Origin: Conus ventricosus
Lineage: Eukaryota; Mollusca; Gastropoda; Neogastropoda; Conidae
Reading direction: 5' to 3'
Assembly: GCA_018398815.1 (NCBI GenBank)
Contig: CM031616.1
Location: 71,924,325 to 71,988,324, forward strand
Length of the DNA stretch: 64,000 nt
Positions within the stretch are counted from its first letter, which is position 1; every line of letters begins with the position of its first letter. The position numbers and the translations under genes are program-made. Positions 29,980 through 40,994 of the stretch are shown one piece after another. Below the pieces are notes generated by a model. That model ran no database searches, was not told the origin of the DNA, and worked only from the letters and a program-made list of their open reading frames with translations.

Positions 29980-30600
29980 TAAAATTGCAACTTGCCCTCC
30001 CCGCTCCCCCCCTCTCTTCCCCCCCGCCCCACTCCCTCCCCTCTCTTCCCCCCCCCCCCCCCCCCCCACTCTTCTCCTTTCCCTCTGCTGGGCGCCCCCC
30101 CAAGGGAGAGTAGGGTCATCCTGCCCCCTCTCTGCCATCCTGGGAGGGGGAATCCCACCTGGATGGGAGAGAGGGGGCACCCCTCCTCCCCCAGGATGGG
30201 AGAGGGAGCACCCCTCCCCCAGGGTGGAGAGTGGGGGCCCCCCTCCCCCCAGGGTGGGGAGACAGGTGGGGGGCACCCCCCTCCCCCAGGGTGGGGAGAC
30301 GGGGGGGGGGGGGGGGGGGGGGCACCCCCCTTCCCCCAGGGTGAGGAGACTGGGGGGGGGGCACCCCCCTTCCCCCCCATGATGGGAGAGCCAAGGAGAG
30401 AAGGGGAGACAGAACAAGTGGGGAGACAGGGGCAACCCCCCCCCCCCTCCCCCCCAGGGTGGGGAGACAGGGGCAACCCTCCCCCCCCCTGCTCTCCTCC
30501 CTCCCCCCTGCTCTCCTCCCTCCTCCCCCCCTGCTCTCCTCCCTCCTCCCCCCCCTGCTCTCCTCCCTCCCCCTGTGGGGAGACGGGGGCAACCCTCCCC
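29980..30600. repeat. GC-rich, homopolymer-dense repeat
   Basis: Degenerate units of C-runs and G-runs (CCCCCAGGGTGGGGAGACAG GGG-like, about 45-60 bp apart) with a G-run at 30303-30322. Frames on both strands are Pro- or Gly-rich artefacts. Potential G-quadruplex sequence. Confidence 0.8.
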
Positions 30601-33390
30601 CAGGCTGGGGAGACAGGGAGAGAGAACGAGTGAGGAGTCCTGTTTTCCCGCTGTCCCTCCAGAGGGAGAGAACGGAAGGGACAAGAGTCTCGTTCAGAGG
30701 AAGAAGGAAGGCGAGAGTCAGAGATTGAGGGAGAGAGACAGAACGAGTGATGAATCCTGTTTTCCCGCTTTCCCCTCGAGAGGAAGAGACAGGAGTCTCT
30801 CTCGTTCAGAAAGAGGGAAGGGGAGAGATTGAGGGATCAAGGAGAGAGACAGAACCAGTGAGGACTCCTCCCTCCCCCCCCCTGCTCTCCTCCCTCCCTC
30901 CTGCTCTCCTCCCTCCCTCCTGCTCTCCTCCCTCCCCCCTGCTCTCCTCCCCCCCTCCTGCTCTCCTCCCCCCCTCTCCTCGAGAGGGACAGTGAGAAAC
31001 AAGACTCCTCCCTTCCCTCTTCCTCTGTCTGAACGAGAGAGACTCCTGTCCCTTCTGTTCTCTCCCTCTCGAGGGAGAGCGGGAAAGCAGGACTCCTCAC
31101 TCGTTCTGTCTCTCTCCTTGTCTCCCTCAATCTCCGAGTCTCCCCTTTCTTCTTCCTCTGTCTGAACGAGACTCCTGTCCCTTCCGTTCTCTCCCTCTCG
31201 AGGGAGAGCAGGACTCCTCACTCGTTCTGTCTCCTTGCTCCCTCTTCCTCTGTCTGAACGAGAGAGACTCCTGTCCCTTCCGTTCTCTCCCTCGAGGGAG
31301 AGCGGGAAAACAGGACTTCTCACTCGTTCTGTCTCCCTCCCCTTCCCTCCGTCTCTACGAGAGCGACTGCGGGAAACAAGACTCCTCACTCAATCTGACT
31401 CTCCCCTTCCCTCTTCCTCTGTCTGAACGAGAGAGACTCCTGTCCCTTCCGTTCTCTCTCTTGAGGGAGAGCGGGAAAACAGGACTCCTCACTCGTTCTG
31501 TCTCTCTCCTTGTCTCCCTCAATCTCTGACTCTCCCCTTCCCTCTTCCTCTGTCTGAACGAGAGGGACAGCGGGAAACGAGACTCCTCACTCGTTCTGTC
31601 TCTCTCCTTGCTCCCTCCATTTCTGACTCTCCCCTTCCCTCTTCCTCTGTCTGAACGAGAGAGACTCCTGTCCCTTCCGTTCTCTCCCTCCCGAGGGAGC
31701 GGGAAAACAGGACTCCTCACTCGTCTCTCTCTTTGTCTCCCTCGATCTGACTCTCCCCTTCCTTCTTCCTCTGTCTGAACGAGACTCCAGTCCCTTCCGT
31801 TCTCTCCCTCTCGAGGGAGAGCAGGACTCCTCACTCGTTCTGTCTCTCCCTCGAGAGGGACAGCGGGAACCAAGACTCCTCACTCTTTCTGTCTCTCTCC
31901 TTATCTCCCTCCATTTCTGACTCTCCCCTTCCTCTGTCTGAACGAGAGAGAATCCCTTCCGATCTCTCCCTCTCGAGGGAGAGCGGGAAAACAGGACTCC
32001 TCACTCGTTCTGTCTCTCTCCTTGTCTCCCTCAATCTCCGACTCTTCCTCTGTCTGAACGAGAGAGACTCCTGTCCCTTCCGTTCTCTCCCTCTCGAGGG
32101 AGAGCGGGAAAACAGGACTCCTCACTCGTTCTCACCTTGCTCCCTCCATTTCTAACTCTCCCCTTCCCTCTTCCTGTCTGAACGAGAGAGACTCCTGTCT
32201 CTCCCTCGAGGGAGAGCGGGAAAACAGGACTCCTCACTCGTTCTGTCTCTCTCCTCGTCTCCCTCAATCTCTGACTCTCCCCTTCCCTCTTCCTCTGTCT
32301 GAACGAGAGACTCCTGTCCCTTCCGTTCTCGTCTCGACTCACCTCCCTCCCTCCTTCTCTGTCTGAACCAGCGACTCCTGTCCCCGTTGTCTCCCTTTCG
32401 AGGGACAGCGCAGGTCTCCTCTCTCGTTCTGTCTCTCTTCTTGTCCCCCCCCCCCTCCTTCTGAATGACACCTGTCCGTTCTCTCCCTCTCGAGGGAGAG
32501 CGGGAAAACAGGACTCCTCACTTGTTCTGTCTCTCTCCTTGTCTCCCTCAATCTGACTCTCCCCTTCCCTCTTCCTCTGTCTGAACGAGAGAGACTCCTG
32601 TCCCTTCCGTTCTCTCCCTCTCGGGAGAGCGGGAAAACAGGACTCCTCACTCGTTCTGTCTCTCTCCTGGTCTCCCTCAATCTGACTCTCCACTTCCCTA
32701 TGTCTCTACGAGAGCGACTCCGGTTCTCTCCCCCGAGAGGGACAGCGGGAAACGAGACTCCTCACTCGTTCTGTCTCTCTCCTTGTCTCCCTCAATCTTT
32801 GACTCTCCCCTTCTTCCTCTGTCTGAACGAGAGAGACTCCTGTTCTCTCCCTTTCGAGGCTCCTCTCGTTCTGTCTCTCTCCTTGTCCCCCCCCCCCCCC
32901 CCTTCCTCCTGAATGACACCTGTCTGTCCTCTCTCCTTGTCTCCCTCAATCTTGACTCTCCCCTTCCCTCCGTCTGTACTAGAGCGACTCCTGTCCCTTC
33001 CGTTCTCTCCCTCGAGAGGGAAACAAGACTCCTCACTCGTTCTGTCTCTCTCTCCTTGTCTCCCCTTCCCTCTTCACGAGAGAGACTCCTGTCCCTCCTC
33101 TCCCTTTTGAGGGGACAGCGGGAAAACGGGACTCTTCTCACTCGTCTCGACTCGCCTCCTCCCTCCACGTCTGTCTGAACCAGAGACTCCTGTCCCTTCC
33201 GTTCTCCAACTTCTCTCTCCCATGTCTGAGCCAGAGACTCCTGTCCCTTCCGTTCTCCAACTTCTCTCTCCCATGTCTGAGCAAGAGACTCCTGTCCCTC
33301 CCGTTCTCCCTCCCGTTCTCCCTCCTGTTCTCTCCCTATCGAGGGAGAGCGGGAAAACGAGGCTCCTCACTTGTTCTGTCTCTCCTCCCC
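30600..33390. repeat. Satellite, about 110-130 bp unit, strand-switching
   Basis: Units contain GAGAACGGAAGGGACAGGAG and TCTCTCGTTCAGACAGAGGA, with ACGAGTGAGGAGTCCTGTTT and CCCGCTCTCCCTCGAGAGGG. Orientation is + at about 30600-30870 and minus from about 30985 to 33370. Units vary by partial deletions. Reading frames such as EGENGRDRSLSRSDRGRGKG are repeat translations. Confidence 0.9.
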
Positions 33391-33898
33391 CGAGCCAGGG
33401 GGGGGATTGCCCCTGGAGGGAGGAGAGCAGGGGGGGGGAGGGAGGGAGGGAGGGAGGGAGGGAGGAGAGCAGGGGGGGGGGGGAGGGGAGGGGAGGGAGG
33501 AGGGAGGAGGGGAGGGAGGGAGGGAGGGGGGGAGGGAGGGAGGAGGGGAGGGAGGGAGGAGAGCAGGGGGGGGGGAGGGAGGGAGGAGAGCAGGGGGGGG
33601 GAGGGAGGGAGGAGAGCAGGGGGGAGGGAGGGAGGAGAGCAGGGGGGGAGGGAGGGAGGAGAGCAGGGGGGGGAGGGAGGGAGGAGTCCTCACTTGTTCT
33701 GTCTCCCTCCCCCCTGCTCCCCTCCCTCCCTCCCCCCCTGCTCCCCTCCCTCCCTGCTCCCCTCCCTCCCTGCTCTCCTCCCTCCCTCCCCCTGCTCTCC
33801 TCCCTCCCTCCCTCCCCCGTGCTCTCCTCCCTCCCCCCCCTGCTTCCCTCCCTCCCCTGCTCTCCTCCCTCCCCCCCCCATACCGAGTCAAAGATTGA
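33390..33898. repeat. GGGAGGGAGGAGAGC / GCTCTCCTCCCTCCC arrays
   Basis: Purine-rich on + to about 33690, then abruptly pyrimidine-rich to 33880, forming a large inverted repeat immediately before the assembly gap. Confidence 0.9.
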
Positions 33899-33900
33899 GG

Positions 33901-34000
33901 NNNNNNNNNNNNNNNNNNNNNNNNNNNNNNNNNNNNNNNNNNNNNNNNNNNNNNNNNNNNNNNNNNNNNNNNNNNNNNNNNNNNNNNNNNNNNNNNNNNN
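33901..34000. other. Assembly gap (100 N)
   Basis: Exactly 100 undetermined bases, the conventional placeholder for a gap of unknown size. It lies inside the satellite, so the true array length is unknown. Confidence 1.
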
Positions 34001-34370
34001 GAGACAAGGAGAGAGACAGAACGAGTGAGGAGTCCTGTTTTCCCGCTCTCCCTCGAGAGGGAGAGAACGGAAGGGACAGGAGTCTCTCGTTCAGACAGGG
34101 AAGGAGAGAGTCAGAGATTGAGGGAGACAAGGAAAGAGACAGAGCGAGTGAGGAGTCCCGTTTTCCCGCTCTCCCTCGAGAGAGAGGGACAGGAGTCTCT
34201 CTCGTCCATACAGAGGGAGGGAGGAGAGTCGGAGAGAGGGGAGAGTCCGAGTCAGAGAGAGATTGAGGGAGATGAGGAGAGAGACGGAACGAGTGAGAGG
34301 AGTCCTGGTTTCCCGCTCTCCCTCGAGAGGGAGAGCAGGAGTCTCTCTCGTTCAGTATCTCAGGAGTGAC
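34001..34370 (+). repeat. Satellite of 30600-33390, + orientation, right of the gap
   Basis: Same unit as on the left but again in + orientation (ACGAGTGAGGAGTCCTGTTT...). Confidence 0.9.
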
Positions 34371-34579
34371 GGAGGGGTGGGTGAGAGTCCGAGACAGACG
34401 CAGGTAGATTTAGGGAGACAGAGATAGAATGTGTGAGCGTTTTGTATAGTGTCAGTAGTGTGTATCCATGTGCCTTAGTGTGTGTGTGTTGGGAAGTAAT
34501 GTAGCGAGAGAGTTTTGAAACAGATACATGCAGGCAGGCGCATATACAGACTTGACCTGTACATGGACAGAGGCAAAAC

Positions 34580-35250
34580 ATACAGACAGGAAGGGAGACT
34601 ACACAGTGTACAGACAGGAAGGGAGACTACAGTGTACAGACAGGAAGGGAGACTACACAGCAAGAGAGACTACACAATGTACAGACAGGAAGAGAAAGTA
34701 CACAGCAAGAGAGACTACACAATGTACAGACAGGAAGGGAGACTACACAATGTACAGACAGGAAGGGAGACTACACAATGTACAGAGAGGAAGGGAGACT
34801 ACAATGTACAGACAGGAAGAGGCATGAAAGAACCATACAGAGAGGAGAGGCATGAAAGAACCATACAGACGGAAGAGGCATGAAAGAGAACCACAGACGC
34901 ATGAAAGAGAACCATACAGAGAGGCATGAAAGAGAACGAGGCATGAAAGAGAACGAGGCATGAAAGAACGAGGCATGAAAGAACCATACAGACAGGAAGA
35001 GAGAGGCATGAAAGAACCATACAGACAGGAAGAGAGGCATGAAAGAACCATACAGACAGGAAGAGAGAGAGCATGAAAGAACCATACAGAGAGGAAGAGA
35101 GGCATGAAAGAGAACCAGACAGGAAGAGACTAAACGGCATGAAGAACGTCATACAAACAGGCAGACGTATTCACAACATACAGTAGGAAGAGAGACTAAA
35201 CAATGTAGAGGCAAAAGAACAGACAGGAAGAGAGTAAAACAACAGACATG
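34580..35250 (+). repeat. Two intermixed minisatellites, about 28 and 32 bp
   Basis: First block (34580-34820): ACAATGTACAGACAGGAAGG GAGACTAC units. Second block (34820-35120): GGCATGAAAGAACCATACAG ACAGGAAGAGA units. Both share CAGACAGGAAG and grade into each other. Non-coding. Confidence 0.9.
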
Positions 35251-35389
35251 AAGAGAAGCAAAACAGCTGGGAGTGGAAAAAATAACTGGGATGGACAGTC
35301 AGGCATGGAGCACTGGAGATTCCACTCGGGTGGGGACAAGAACAGTCACAGAGAGAGCCGTTCTTCATACGTTAATTCAGTCCACCTGC

Positions 35390-35690
35390 AAAACTGATGA
35401 TGGTACGGGTTTTCATTTCGGTCTGAGACTATTATGACAGGGCTGTACTCTACGCTTCCTTTCATAATATATCCCGGCGTCAACCAGGCCGAGAGATGCA
35501 GACACCTGCAGTGTTGGTCAGGAAATTTGAGCAACACTCAGAAACGCATCCATTAAGTGGATGAAACTTGACTGTGGTCCCAGTCTTCCCAACCGAGTCC
35601 GCAGCAAACTCAACTCCGGGGAGGAGCCAGTCGGGGCAGAAAAACCCACATTACTCTGCCACAGCGGCTGGTCCTGAAAATAATTTGTAA
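35390..35690 (-). repeat. Unnamed repeat, copy 2 (uninterrupted)
   Basis: The reverse complement reads through GAGTTGAGTTTGCT, GGACTCGGTTGGGAAGACTG and ACAGTCAAGTTTCATC. It corresponds to the split copy at 28622-29640, with a single GGTTGG where that copy holds its insertion. Confidence 0.8.
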
Positions 35691-35699
35691 TGACGTGCA

Positions 35700-36191
35700 A
35701 ACTGTTTCTCTCCCCCCCTTACATCACAACACCCATAATTTATTCATAAAGCGACCAGATCTCTGTATCTCATCAGTAAAACGGTTGGGAACCAGAACTG
35801 AAGTATTTCGATGAACACACTGACCAACCATCTTCAGCAGTCGATTGGGGGGCAGACAGATTATTAACATGATTGATTATGTATAGTATTCATTCTACAT
35901 GGCGAGGAAAATCTAGTATTTCTCTTTCCTCCCTTCTTATCTTTTGGATTTAAAAAAAAAAAAAAAAGCACCGGGTTATTATCAGCAGTGACATGGAGTT
36001 ATTTACTGTGAAATGATGCTCACACACTTTCTTGTCTGCACTCTATTTTTACTGCTTGTTTTGTAAAGTGGTTCGGCAGTTTTTTAATCCTGAACCTCAA
36101 AATATACCGATCTTAAGACATGCAAACAACTCTGCAAGGCTTAGTAATGATCAGCATCAGCTGTCATTTGGGGGGGGGGGGGGGGGGGGGG
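35700..36191. other. Intron, no feature apart from homopolymers
   Basis: AT-rich, with a poly-A run at about 35950-35966 and a poly-G run at 36169-36194. Nothing else recognised. Confidence 0.5.
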
Positions 36192-36490
36192 GGGCTGGAA
36201 TAGCTCGGTGGTAGAGCGCCAGTTTCATTATCTTGGTGATCCTGGGGTTGAAGGTTCGCATCTTCACCCGTTTTGGTACAGGGGGATTTTTCCCTCATTT
36301 AACATTGGTTCCGACTCCATTCCCCCCATACAGTCCTTCGAATGAGATTATAAACGAGGTTCAGTGTGTGAACGCACCCATAACATCTTGCACACACATC
36401 AAATCCCATCACCAGCTTTCGGAAGAGTAGGCCCGTTTGGCCGTTGGTACGAATGACACTTTACACATAGCATGCACACAATCGTCTTAC
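36192..36490 (+). repeat. tRNA-derived SINE, copy 1
   Basis: The tRNA-like head has an A-box region TAGCTCGGTGGTAGAGC and a B-box region GGTTGAAGGTTCGCATC. The body domain contains CAGGGGGATTTTTCCCTCAT and AACATTGGTTCCGACTCCAT, shared with 40119-40539. Transcription by RNA polymerase III is expected for the family. Confidence 0.85.
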
Positions 36491-37641
36491 TGATTTTACT
36501 CATATCAAGGACCTGTCCCTCAAAGCACCCCCCCCCCCCACTTTCATCCTTATAATCATCTTGCTCATGTCGAGGACCTGTCCCTCAAAGCCTCCCCATA
36601 CTTGTCTCATTGGGTCTCATTGGGCAGTCACATGCACCAAAGATACATGCATAATGCCTATAGCTGTTAAAACTCAGTGACATTACTGCTGATGGTCCTT
36701 CAAGACTGGCATCTGCAAACTATGGATTGTAGCAAATATTGCAACAAGCGAGTAGTAAACAGAAGCTAAAATGAAAAATAAATCCTATGAAGGGAGGGGG
36801 GGGGGGGGGGGGGGGGGTCAGAATACAATACAAGCTCTGTCTACCCATAACCCTCATCTCTCAGTAAATCTGTAACAATACAAGCTCTGTCTACCCATAA
36901 CCCTCATTCTCCTCTCAGTAAATCTAACAACAGGAATAGTTTCTTACTGTAAAAAAGTTGTCCTTGTTTCAAAGATCTCGGTCCTGCTATAAAAGTATGG
37001 GGGGGAAAGAATGAGAGAAAAAGGTTAACATAGCCCAATGTGATCAAATTACCAAAGCTATTGTTGGAAGAATGACAGGGAGGAGGGAGAAACAAAAGCA
37101 TTAGATAGACTGTCTAGTTATAAACAAATGATTAATAAATAACCAGCATACTTTTTAAAGGGGATATGACAAGGGATGAGGAGCTAGTCTCTACTTTCAG
37201 TGATGCTCGGTTGATTAAGCCCTGTAAGAGGCCGCTGTCATGTTGATCCATTGTGCCCTTATTTGTACTTGATGTGTGCTGAAATATTGTCATTTATGAT
37301 TTTGGCAACTTAAACGAAACCAGGTCAATGTATATCCGTAGACTTCTTACACCAAAAAGTGGCCAAGTTTCATAAGGAGAGGATGAACAAGCACAAAATA
37401 ATAGCTGAAGACGACGGATTTCATTGTGCGACGTTTTTTTTTTTCTTCTTTTAAGATCAAGTTAAAATTCTTTTGATCTTAGTTATGTTGTGTGAGAATT
37501 GAAGTTTCTCTTCAAAATGCCGAGTCCCACTGGTCTCATTGTATACAAGCACTGTGCTCAGTTGGAATACTGTAGTTAAAATGTGGGAATGCTCGACTTT
37601 GTGCTCTTGAGGCCATGGCATCTATGCTGGTTGTGTTTCAG
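36491..37641. other. APIP intron, no gene
   Basis: Two small tandem duplications (GAGGACCTGTCCCTCAAAGC at about 36510 and 36572; ACAATACAAGCTCTGTCTAC at about 36825 and 36877) and a G-run at about 36796-36818. It ends with the acceptor TTGTGTTTCAG. Confidence 0.55.
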
Positions 37642-37867
37642 GTGCGAGTGCTACGATTACCTGTTTGACATAGCCGTTCAGATGAAGCAGGCAGGACTGG
37701 ATCCCACACAAGTGCCCACCCACCCAAAATGCCTACATCTGAAACCGCAACTCCAGTCTGAAGAAGTCGCCATTGTTTTGTTTTTTTTTCGTTTTTTTTT
37801 TTTCCCCTTACTTCATACATTCTGCATTTACTTGCTTTTTTCTTTTTTCCCACTCGCTCGAGTTTGA
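37642..37867 (+). CDS. APIP: APIP last visible exon (C-terminus)
   Basis: Starts with the G that completes the Met codon and reads CECYDYLFDIAVQMKQAGLD then PTQVP, matching the CECYDYLFDIAVSMKKVGLD helix at the end of human APIP. Family members end within about 10-15 residues of this point. Here the frame instead runs through THPKCLHLKPQLQSEEVAIV and a T-rich stretch (poly-Phe) to a TGA at 37865. The tail beyond PTQVP is therefore suspect: it may be a lineage-specific extension, or an indel may hide the true stop. No clear polyadenylation signal is assigned. Confidence 0.88.
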
Positions 37868-38573
37868 AGCGCATTCAGTTTCACCATCTTTGACAACTTC
37901 ATTGTCTTTTTTGTTTGCTTGTTACCATGATCGCTGTCCAATTTCCTACTTGTGTCCGATACCCAATACTTGAACATGCCTGCAATGATTCATTTTAGAT
38001 CCTTTGCATTTAAAAAAAGCAAAACATTTAATGCTGCTGGATCAAAATCTGTCATAATTATTAAAAAAAACAAGTGGGTTTTGTTTGCAGTATTTCTTTG
38101 TTTTACCCGTCATCAGGTTTTACATTCGAGATGAATTTGCCTCTGACTAGGCGTATATTTATGGGTCAGCTGTTATCTTGGTTGTTATGTTATTGGATGT
38201 TCAATTTGATTTATTTATTTTTTTTTTTTACTTTGATGATTTAAAAAAAAAGGTTTGCACATGGCTGGGAGTGCCAGACAAAATGGAGGGCAGATTTTGG
38301 GGGATATGGTGTGGGAGATGTGGTTTTGGTGGCACATGTGTTACTGCTTGGTGCAATGATTTATGATGGTTTGCAGTATGTAAGATTGGAGCTGCCGGGG
38401 ATTGTGTACATTTTGACTTGCTAATTGGGTTGAGTGCAAGGAGACCAAAGTCTGAATTAACAAGTCCTTTCCTTCCTTGTGTGTGTGTGTGTAAGCCAAG
38501 TGCACCAAGCACAAACAGGACCTTCCATATATCAAGACATGGGCTCCATGGATGAAACCACATGTCCAGAAAT
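37868..38573. other. 3' flank of APIP, no gene
   Basis: AT-rich, with several T- and A-runs. Probably 3' UTR and downstream sequence. Nothing specific recognised. Confidence 0.45.
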
Positions 38574-39789
38574 CAGACCTGCCTACCGTCCGGAGTATCC
38601 GTATTTGTCCCCCGAAATAATAAAATCATGCAGCCTGTCCTGGAATCCACTTTTTTATTCGATGTCCGTGAAAAAAAAAATCCGGGAGGAAAAAAAAAAA
38701 AAAAACGAAGTCGAGTTCGTTAGCCGATCACCGACTGACCGACTTTGGTCGTGGCCATCCCGACCAACTCCGTCGAAAAGACCGAACATTGCCGAACTGA
38801 TCAGTGCGCATGCGCATACACCGTCTTCCTGAGTTTTGAAAGCAAGAAAATGGACGCGAAACAGGGAAAACGAAAAAAATGCCGATGGCGATCTCGACAA
38901 TGGGGCTACTGTCAAGAAGAAGAAACGTCAGCAGACGTTCCTGTCGAAATATACGGAAACCTGGCCGTTCATCAAGCGTGGCAAGATCGAGACATACGCG
39001 TCGTGTGAAATTTGTGCGTGTGAGTTCTCCATCGGATCTGGAGGTAGGGACGAAATAACCCGTCACGTCGCTACTGAGAAGCACAAGAAGAAAACAAAAA
39101 TCCGTGAGAGCGAGAAATCTTGCAACATTAGGGGATTCTTTCAACGTGCTCAGACGTCAACCAGTCAGGAAACTTTTGACGTCATAAGAGCTGAAACGTT
39201 GATGGTTGACCTTGCAGCTGAACTGAATTTGCCGATGGCCGCGTTGGACAAGTTAAACAAAGGAGTTAAATTGATGTTTCCTGACTCGGACATCGCAAAG
39301 AAATTTCAGTGCGCTAGAAGCAAAGGCACGGCGATTTTGAAAGAAAATGCTGCCCAAGTTACCCTTACTCTCGGGGATAGAATGAAAAAAACAGCCTTTC
39401 ACAATTTCAACAGATGGAAGCAATGACAAAGGACAGAAACTTTTTCCACTGATTGTGAGGACTGTTGATCCAGACACTATGGAGGTGCGATCGGATGCAC
39501 TAGATCTAGCTGTGCCAGCGATTGAAGGATCAGCAACAGGTTAGTAACTTTTCTTCAGATTTGTTTAGGACTGCCTATTACCGTTCTCTTCAGCCTGCAG
39601 TGCAGGACCTGAATTAACCAAAAGCCATGGTAGAAGTTGTACATAGTGTAAATAAAGGTAAGCTTTCACTTTAATGTTGATGTGGTTGTGATATGTGCTA
39701 CCGCTGCATGTGTCCCTGGAAATCAGTCTGTGTCCCTGGTTTTGAAAATGTATGTCCCTGAAAGTGGCGGAAGGGGGTAGGCAGGTCTG
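38574..39789 (+). mobile_element. hAT-type element with 6-bp target duplication, copy C
   Basis: 1216 bp with 13-bp perfect inverted ends CAGACCTGCCTAC / GTAGGCAGGTCTG. Flanked by AGAAAT on both sides (38568-38573, 39790-39795). It encodes a 196-residue zinc-finger protein. It is the best-preserved member of the group that includes 28690-29511. Confidence 0.9.
38836..39426 (+). CDS. Zinc-finger protein of hAT-type element C
   Basis: 196 residues; a start at the ATG at 38850 (MDAKQGK...) is possible in another frame, so the N-terminus is uncertain. A Lys-rich segment (KKKKRQQTFLSKYTETWPFI) precedes the finger ASCEICACEFSIGSGGRDEI, then TRHVATEKHKKKTKI (C-x2-C...H-x5-H). Then comes IRGFFQRAQ and a helical segment (VDLAAELNLPMAALDKLNKG; LMFPDSDIAKKFQCARSKGT) like the one at the end of 20310-20906. 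There is no catalytic RNase-H region, so it is an N-terminal remnant or a standalone regulator. Confidence 0.7.
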   Translation: MKARKWTRNRENEKNADGDLDNGATVKKKKRQQTFLSKYTETWPFIKRGKIETYASCEICACEFSIGSGGRDEITRHVATEKHKKKTKIRESEKSCNIRGFFQRAQTSTSQETFDVIRAETLMVDLAAELNLPMAALDKLNKGVKLMFPDSDIAKKFQCARSKGTAILKENAAQVTLTLGDRMKKTAFHNFNRWKQ

Positions 39790-40118
39790 AGAAATGCAAG
39801 AAATTGTCCAGAGATCCTGACATCACGAAATGTTTGGGTTTCCCCAAAACATTTCGGTAAATCTGCATCCCGATCAAGCTGATCATTCGTTTGTCATTTT
39901 GTAGAAAGAAAGTGCAAATGCTGCTTCGGCCTGTAGTAATGTCTGTTAAGCCTGAAGAAGATAAGTCTACAATCTACATCAGTATTCAGAAGTTTTCACA
40001 TGCCATTACAGCAGCGGCTTCTTCCAGGTAGTAACTGCCTAATTTTCACATTAACTACAGTAAAATAGGTTCTTTCTGACACAAATTACTTTCCAACCCA
40101 ATTCAGTAGCATACTTTG

Positions 40119-40539
40119 GGGCCTGAATAGCTCAGTTGGTAGAGTGCTTGACTCATAATCTCAGAGATCTGGGGTTACGGGTTTGAATCTGTCGGGCTGT
40201 TTTCGGTTCAGGGGGATTTTTCCCTCCGAGTTAACATTGGTACTGACTCCATTTCCCAAACAGTCCACACATAAATTCCCATCACAAACTTTCAGAAGAG
40301 AAGGCCAGTTTATCCATTGGTATAGATGACACGTTACACATGCACCCTGCATGAGAAATGGAAAGAAATGAAGTAAGAAAATTGAGTGAACAATATTGAC
40401 TGGATGACACAGGAAAATGACTGACTGAAGCGCGGCAGGCAGCTCTTCAGTCAACACTACCCAGGTAGGCAGGATTGTCTGCACCTGGAACCTTTGGCAA
40501 GGTGCTTTATAAATGCTATGCTATTATTATTGTTATTAT
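40119..40539 (+). repeat. tRNA-derived SINE, copy 2, with L2-like tail
   Basis: Head CCTGAATAGCTCAGTTGGTA GAG (A box) and GGGTTTGAATC (B box). The body, CAGGGGGATTTTTCCCTC... and GGCCAGTTTATCCATTGGTA, is shared with 36192-36490. The 3' end GGCAAGGTGCTTTATAAATG followed by (ATT)n resembles L2/CR1-type tails, suggesting LINE-dependent mobilisation. Confidence 0.87.
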
Positions 40540-40904
40540 ATGCTCCTGTTCTCTGGCCAATTTTGTCATTTCTGGGCAAGTAAAATGATGCGGCCTGACA
40601 TTTCGTGTATGGAAGTTAACAAGTGTTGTCGCTCTTTGGTCAGATTTCCCCTCATATGGTTAGAGTCTGCAGTGCAATTACCATTTAAGCAGCAGCAATA
40701 GTAACCGCAACAACAGCAGCAGTAGAATCAGTAGTGGTACTTCTTATAGTCACAATAACGACGACAGTAGCCATAATCTTGTCTCTAGAATTCCCCGATA
40801 TATAACTAATTACAAATGCAAGTACATTCATTGCACTTTTATCTCTGACAAGTAAACCCTACAAACATGCATACTGTGTTGGATTATCCGTTTTTAATAC
40901 TAAT

Positions 40905-40990
40905 TTACTAAGATAAGATAATGTTGCTTATAGCCCAGCCGACCACAGAGGGCCACATCAGGGCTGTCACCACGTTAAAATCAAACTCAC
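40905..40990 (-). repeat. SINE-tail module, reverse orientation
   Basis: AAGATAAGATAATGTTGCTT followed by ATAGCCCAGCCGACCACAGA and GGGCCACATCAGGGCTGTCA: the reverse complement of the module at 431-497. It abuts, and truncates, the ATPase gene of the virus-like element. Confidence 0.8.
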
Positions 40991-40994
40991 CAGT

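Noticed and set aside
30600..33890. Arg/Glu/Ser-rich and Pro-rich frames up to 268 residues
   Set aside because: Low-complexity satellite and homopolymer translations; one even crosses the N gap.
36192..36262. A tRNA gene
   Set aside because: A- and B-box-like sequences are present, but the cloverleaf is poor and the same SINE body follows as at 40119; it is a tRNA-derived SINE.
7712..37867. APIP locus as a pseudogene
   Set aside because: Introns, splice sites, phases and all metal-binding residues are preserved; the only defects are three one-base indels, two of them at homopolymers, better explained as consensus errors.
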